From Bradyrhizobium sp. 139 (GTDB lineage Bacteria > Pseudomonadota > Alphaproteobacteria > Rhizobiales > Xanthobacteraceae): DNA of 64,000 nucleotides. The first letter of the stretch is position 1, and every line of letters starts with the position of its first letter. Position numbers and translations under genes: made by a program. The stretch lies in the NCBI RefSeq assembly GCF_023074175.1, contig NZ_JADPKS010000008.1, positions 186,001-250,000 of the forward strand. The letters are read 5' to 3'. Shown here piece after piece: positions 61,858 to 64,000 of this stretch. A model generated the notes under the pieces. That model saw only the letters and a list, made by a program, of their open reading frames with translations, was not told where the DNA came from and did no database searches.

Positions 61858-64000
61858 ACGAAACGATCGACCAGAGAGATTTGCGCACGCCTCCTGGCCG
61901 GCTGTTCCGCAAATATCTCTATTCGATCGTCGGCCTCGCCTTTGCCGCACTCGCCGTCAACACCGGCTTCGACATCTGGTTCTCCTATCGCGAGCAGAAG
62001 CAGCTTCTGGCGGCGACCCAGCGCGAGCAGGCAGCAAGCGCGGCCATTCAGATCGGCCAGTTCATCGGCCAGATCGAAAACCAGATCAGATGGCTCTCGC
62101 GCCTGCCTCCGGAGCTGTCGAGCAACGAAGACGACCGCCTGAACGCCATCCGACTCCTGCGCCTCTCGCCCGCGATCGCGGACATTACCGAACTCGACTC
62201 GCAGGGCCGCGAGCAGGTGCGCGTGTCGCGCCGCGTCGCGGACAGGATCGGCAGCAAAGCCGATCTCTCGACCTTGCCGGCCTTCCACAGTGCCAATGAA
62301 AGCCGGGCCTATTACGGGCCGGTCTACTTCCTCGGCGACACCGAGCCATTCATGACGCTCGCCACGCGCGGGACCGGGCGGGATCCCAATGTGATCGTGG
62401 CCGACGTCAATCTGCGCTTCATCTGGGATCTCGTCGCCGGCATCAGGGTCGGCAACACCGGCAGGGCCTATGTGGTCGACCGCATGGGGGTCTTGATCGC
62501 GCATCCCGATTTGTGGCCGGCACTGCGCCGCAGCGATCTGTCCGGGCATGCGGACGTGCGCGCCGCGCTCGATGGCGTGGGGCCGCCCTCGGGCGGCTTG
62601 GTCAAGGAGGATATGTCGGGCCAGCGCGTGCTCTCGACCTATGCGACGGTGCCCTCGCTCGGCTGGCTGGTGTTCGTCGAGCTTCCGCTCAGCGAAGCCT
62701 ATGCCCCGATCTATGCATCGATCGGACGCTCGACGTTTCTGCTGATCGTCCTGCTCGCCTTCGCGGCTCTGGTTTCTCTTCTGCTCAGCCGGCGCATGAC
62801 CGTGCCAATCCAGATGTTGATGCAAGGCGCGCGGCGGATCGAAAGCGGCGATCTCGGCCTGCGGCTCGCCATCAAGACCGGCGACGAGCTGGAAGCGCTC
62901 GGCGACCAGTTCAACCGGATGGCCGCTCACTTGCGAGAATCCTACGCGACGCTCGAGCGCAAGGTGATCGAGCGCACCTGCGAGCTCGAGAAGGCCCGCG
63001 ACCACGCCCTGGCCGAGCATGACGCAGCCGAGCGCGCGCGTGGGGCCGCCGTGCTGGCCAACGAAACCAAATCGCGCTTTCTCGCCGTCGTCAGTCACGA
63101 GCTGCGCACGCCGCTGAACGGCGTCATGGGCGTGCTGCAACTGCTCGACGACGGCAGCCTCAGCGAAGCTCAGCGCCGCCACCTCGCGACCGCCGCCGCG
63201 TCGGGCGAAACGCTGATCGCGCTGGTCGATGCCATCCTGGAATATGCCCGCCTGGAAGCCAGCACCGAAACGCTGGAGACGCGCGACTTCCGCCTCGACC
63301 AGCTCATCGAGGCCGCTGCCGATCTGATGCGTCCGCAGGCCTTCGGCAAGCGTCTGACCTTCGACCTCGCCTGCGATGAAAACGTCGAAACATTCGTGCA
63401 CGGCGATCCGGTGCGGCTCAATCGCATCCTGCTGAACCTGATCGGCAACGCGATCAAGTTCACGCCGAGTGGTGGCATCGGATTGAAGGCGACCGCCGCG
63501 CGGCATGACGATCATGTCCTGCTTTCCCTCACGGTTCGCGACACCGGCATCGGCATCGCGCCCGACATGCATGAGCGGATTTTTGAGGATTTCGTCCAGG
63601 CGGACGACAGCATCGTGCGGCGGTTCGGCGGCACCGGCCTGGGCCTCGCGATCGCGCGGCGCCTCACGCGCCTGATGCGCGGCGAACTGACGGTGGAGAG
63701 CACGCCGGGCGCGGGCAGCACATTCACGCTTCAAGTGCCGCTTGGCCGCGCCGCAGGCGATGTCGCCCAAGGTGTACTTCCGGCGCCGTCGCGGCAACTT
63801 CGCGTGCTGCTGGTCGATGACGATCCCGTCAATTGCGAGGTCGGCGAAGCGATCCTGAAGCGGCTCGGCCATCGCGCGACGATTGCCAGAAACGGCGCGT
63901 CGGCCGTCGCGCTCGCCCGCGATCAGGCGTTCGACATTATTCTGATGGATCTGCACATGCCCGACATGGACGGCGTGGAAGCGGCGTCGCGGATCGGCGC
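61854..64000 (+). CDS. hybrid sensor histidine kinase, cut by the window end
   Basis: The 715 visible residues start at GTG 61854. Order: membrane helix 1 (about 24-44), a periplasmic sensor region (about 45-290) resembling a double-Cache domain, helix 2 (294-312), HAMP (about 313-365), a coiled linker (365-405), HisKA with phosphoacceptor H415 (FLAVVSHELRTPLNG), the ATPase domain with N box NLIGNAIKFTP, DTGIGI, FEDFVQADDS and GGTGLGLAI, then a receiver domain from about 648 with D655-D657 and phosphoacceptor D699 (IILMDLHMPDMDG). More receiver or Hpt domains may follow outside. It overlaps the binding-protein gene and should sense its ligand or a related cue. Confidence 0.9.
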   Translation, partial: MNETIDQRDLRTPPGRLFRKYLYSIVGLAFAALAVNTGFDIWFSYREQKQLLAATQREQAASAAIQIGQFIGQIENQIRWLSRLPPELSSNEDDRLNAIRLLRLSPAIADITELDSQGREQVRVSRRVADRIGSKADLSTLPAFHSANESRAYYGPVYFLGDTEPFMTLATRGTGRDPNVIVADVNLRFIWDLVAGIRVGNTGRAYVVDRMGVLIAHPDLWPALRRSDLSGHADVRAALDGVGPPSGGLVKEDMSGQRVLSTYATVPSLGWLVFVELPLSEAYAPIYASIGRSTFLLIVLLAFAALVSLLLSRRMTVPIQMLMQGARRIESGDLGLRLAIKTGDELEALGDQFNRMAAHLRESYATLERKVIERTCELEKARDHALAEHDAAERARGAAVLANETKSRFLAVVSHELRTPLNGVMGVLQLLDDGSLSEAQRRHLATAAASGETLIALVDAILEYARLEASTETLETRDFRLDQLIEAAADLMRPQAFGKRLTFDLACDENVETFVHGDPVRLNRILLNLIGNAIKFTPSGGIGLKATAARHDDHVLLSLTVRDTGIGIAPDMHERIFEDFVQADDSIVRRFGGTGLGLAIARRLTRLMRGELTVESTPGAGSTFTLQVPLGRAAGDVAQGVLPAPSRQLRVLLVDDDPVNCEVGEAILKRLGHRATIARNGASAVALARDQAFDIILMDLHMPDMDGVEAASRIG

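Noticed and set aside
61701..63956. A 751-codon open frame on the minus strand
   Set aside because: It lies wholly opposite the histidine kinase, whose HisKA, ATPase and receiver motifs are unmistakable on the plus strand. The antisense product is Arg/Ala/Gln-rich without family features, a common shadow in high-GC DNA.

Overview
The window is about 64 kb of GC-rich, gene-dense DNA. It looks like a chromosome of a Rhizobiales alphaproteobacterium, probably Bradyrhizobium or a close relative. The evidence is the aerobic (Pseudomonas denitrificans-type) cob pathway with CobG, CobF, CobK, CobE, CobN and BluB, the many dipeptide- and ribose-type ABC importers, and the hydantoin genes. The genus is inferred from gene content; no tRNA, rRNA, insertion sequence, phage gene or CRISPR array was seen.

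Region 1 (1-10.1 kb, plus strand) is a catabolic operon. In order it holds a Dabb protein (cut by the window edge), maleylacetate reductase, an ATZ/TRZ-type amidohydrolase, a 3-hydroxyisobutyrate dehydrogenase-like enzyme, a 44-codon in-frame remnant that looks like the two ends of a hydroxyquinol 1,2-dioxygenase, a GlcD-like FAD oxidase, a complete ribose-type ABC importer (ATPase, two permeases, binding protein) and a YciI-like protein.

Region 2 (10.1-33.0 kb, almost all minus strand) is a nitrogen-compound island. It has two complete dipeptide/opine-type ABC importers side by side, one with its two ATPases fused. It also has a flavin monooxygenase-like protein, an SDR, an epimerase, a D-hydantoinase, a divergent hydantoin racemase, a flavin-reductase-like protein, an N-carbamoyl-D-amino acid hydrolase, a class III aminotransferase and HyuB/HyuA. 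Together these could import a cyclic ureide or amide, open it, racemise it and decarbamoylate it. No transcription factor gene lies among them. A five-copy 12-bp tandem repeat sits just upstream of hyuA.

Region 3 (33.7-60.7 kb) is a nearly complete aerobic adenosylcobalamin locus. A PepSY membrane protein and a TonB-dependent receptor lie behind a cobalamin riboswitch. An alpha-ribazole phosphatase-like gene is divergent to them. A second riboswitch precedes cbiM-cobF-cobT. A third precedes DUF1636-cobW-cobN-cobG-cobH-cobI-cobJ. The set cobL-cobE-cobM-cobB-cobA continues on the same strand, but cobK sits between cobJ and cobL on the opposite strand, overlapping both neighbours. Downstream on the plus strand are cobO and cobQ, then cobD(cobC) and cbiB on the minus strand, then cobU(cobP), cobS(cobV) and bluB. 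The CobS/CobT subunits of the cobaltochelatase and a corrin reductase are not in the window. All three riboswitches share the same promoter geometry: a TTGAC-type -35, 17 bp, a poor -10, and a predicted start at the first base of P1.

Region 4 (60.8 kb to the end) is an exported ABC_sub_bind-type binding protein overlapping by 4 bp a hybrid sensor histidine kinase that runs off the window.
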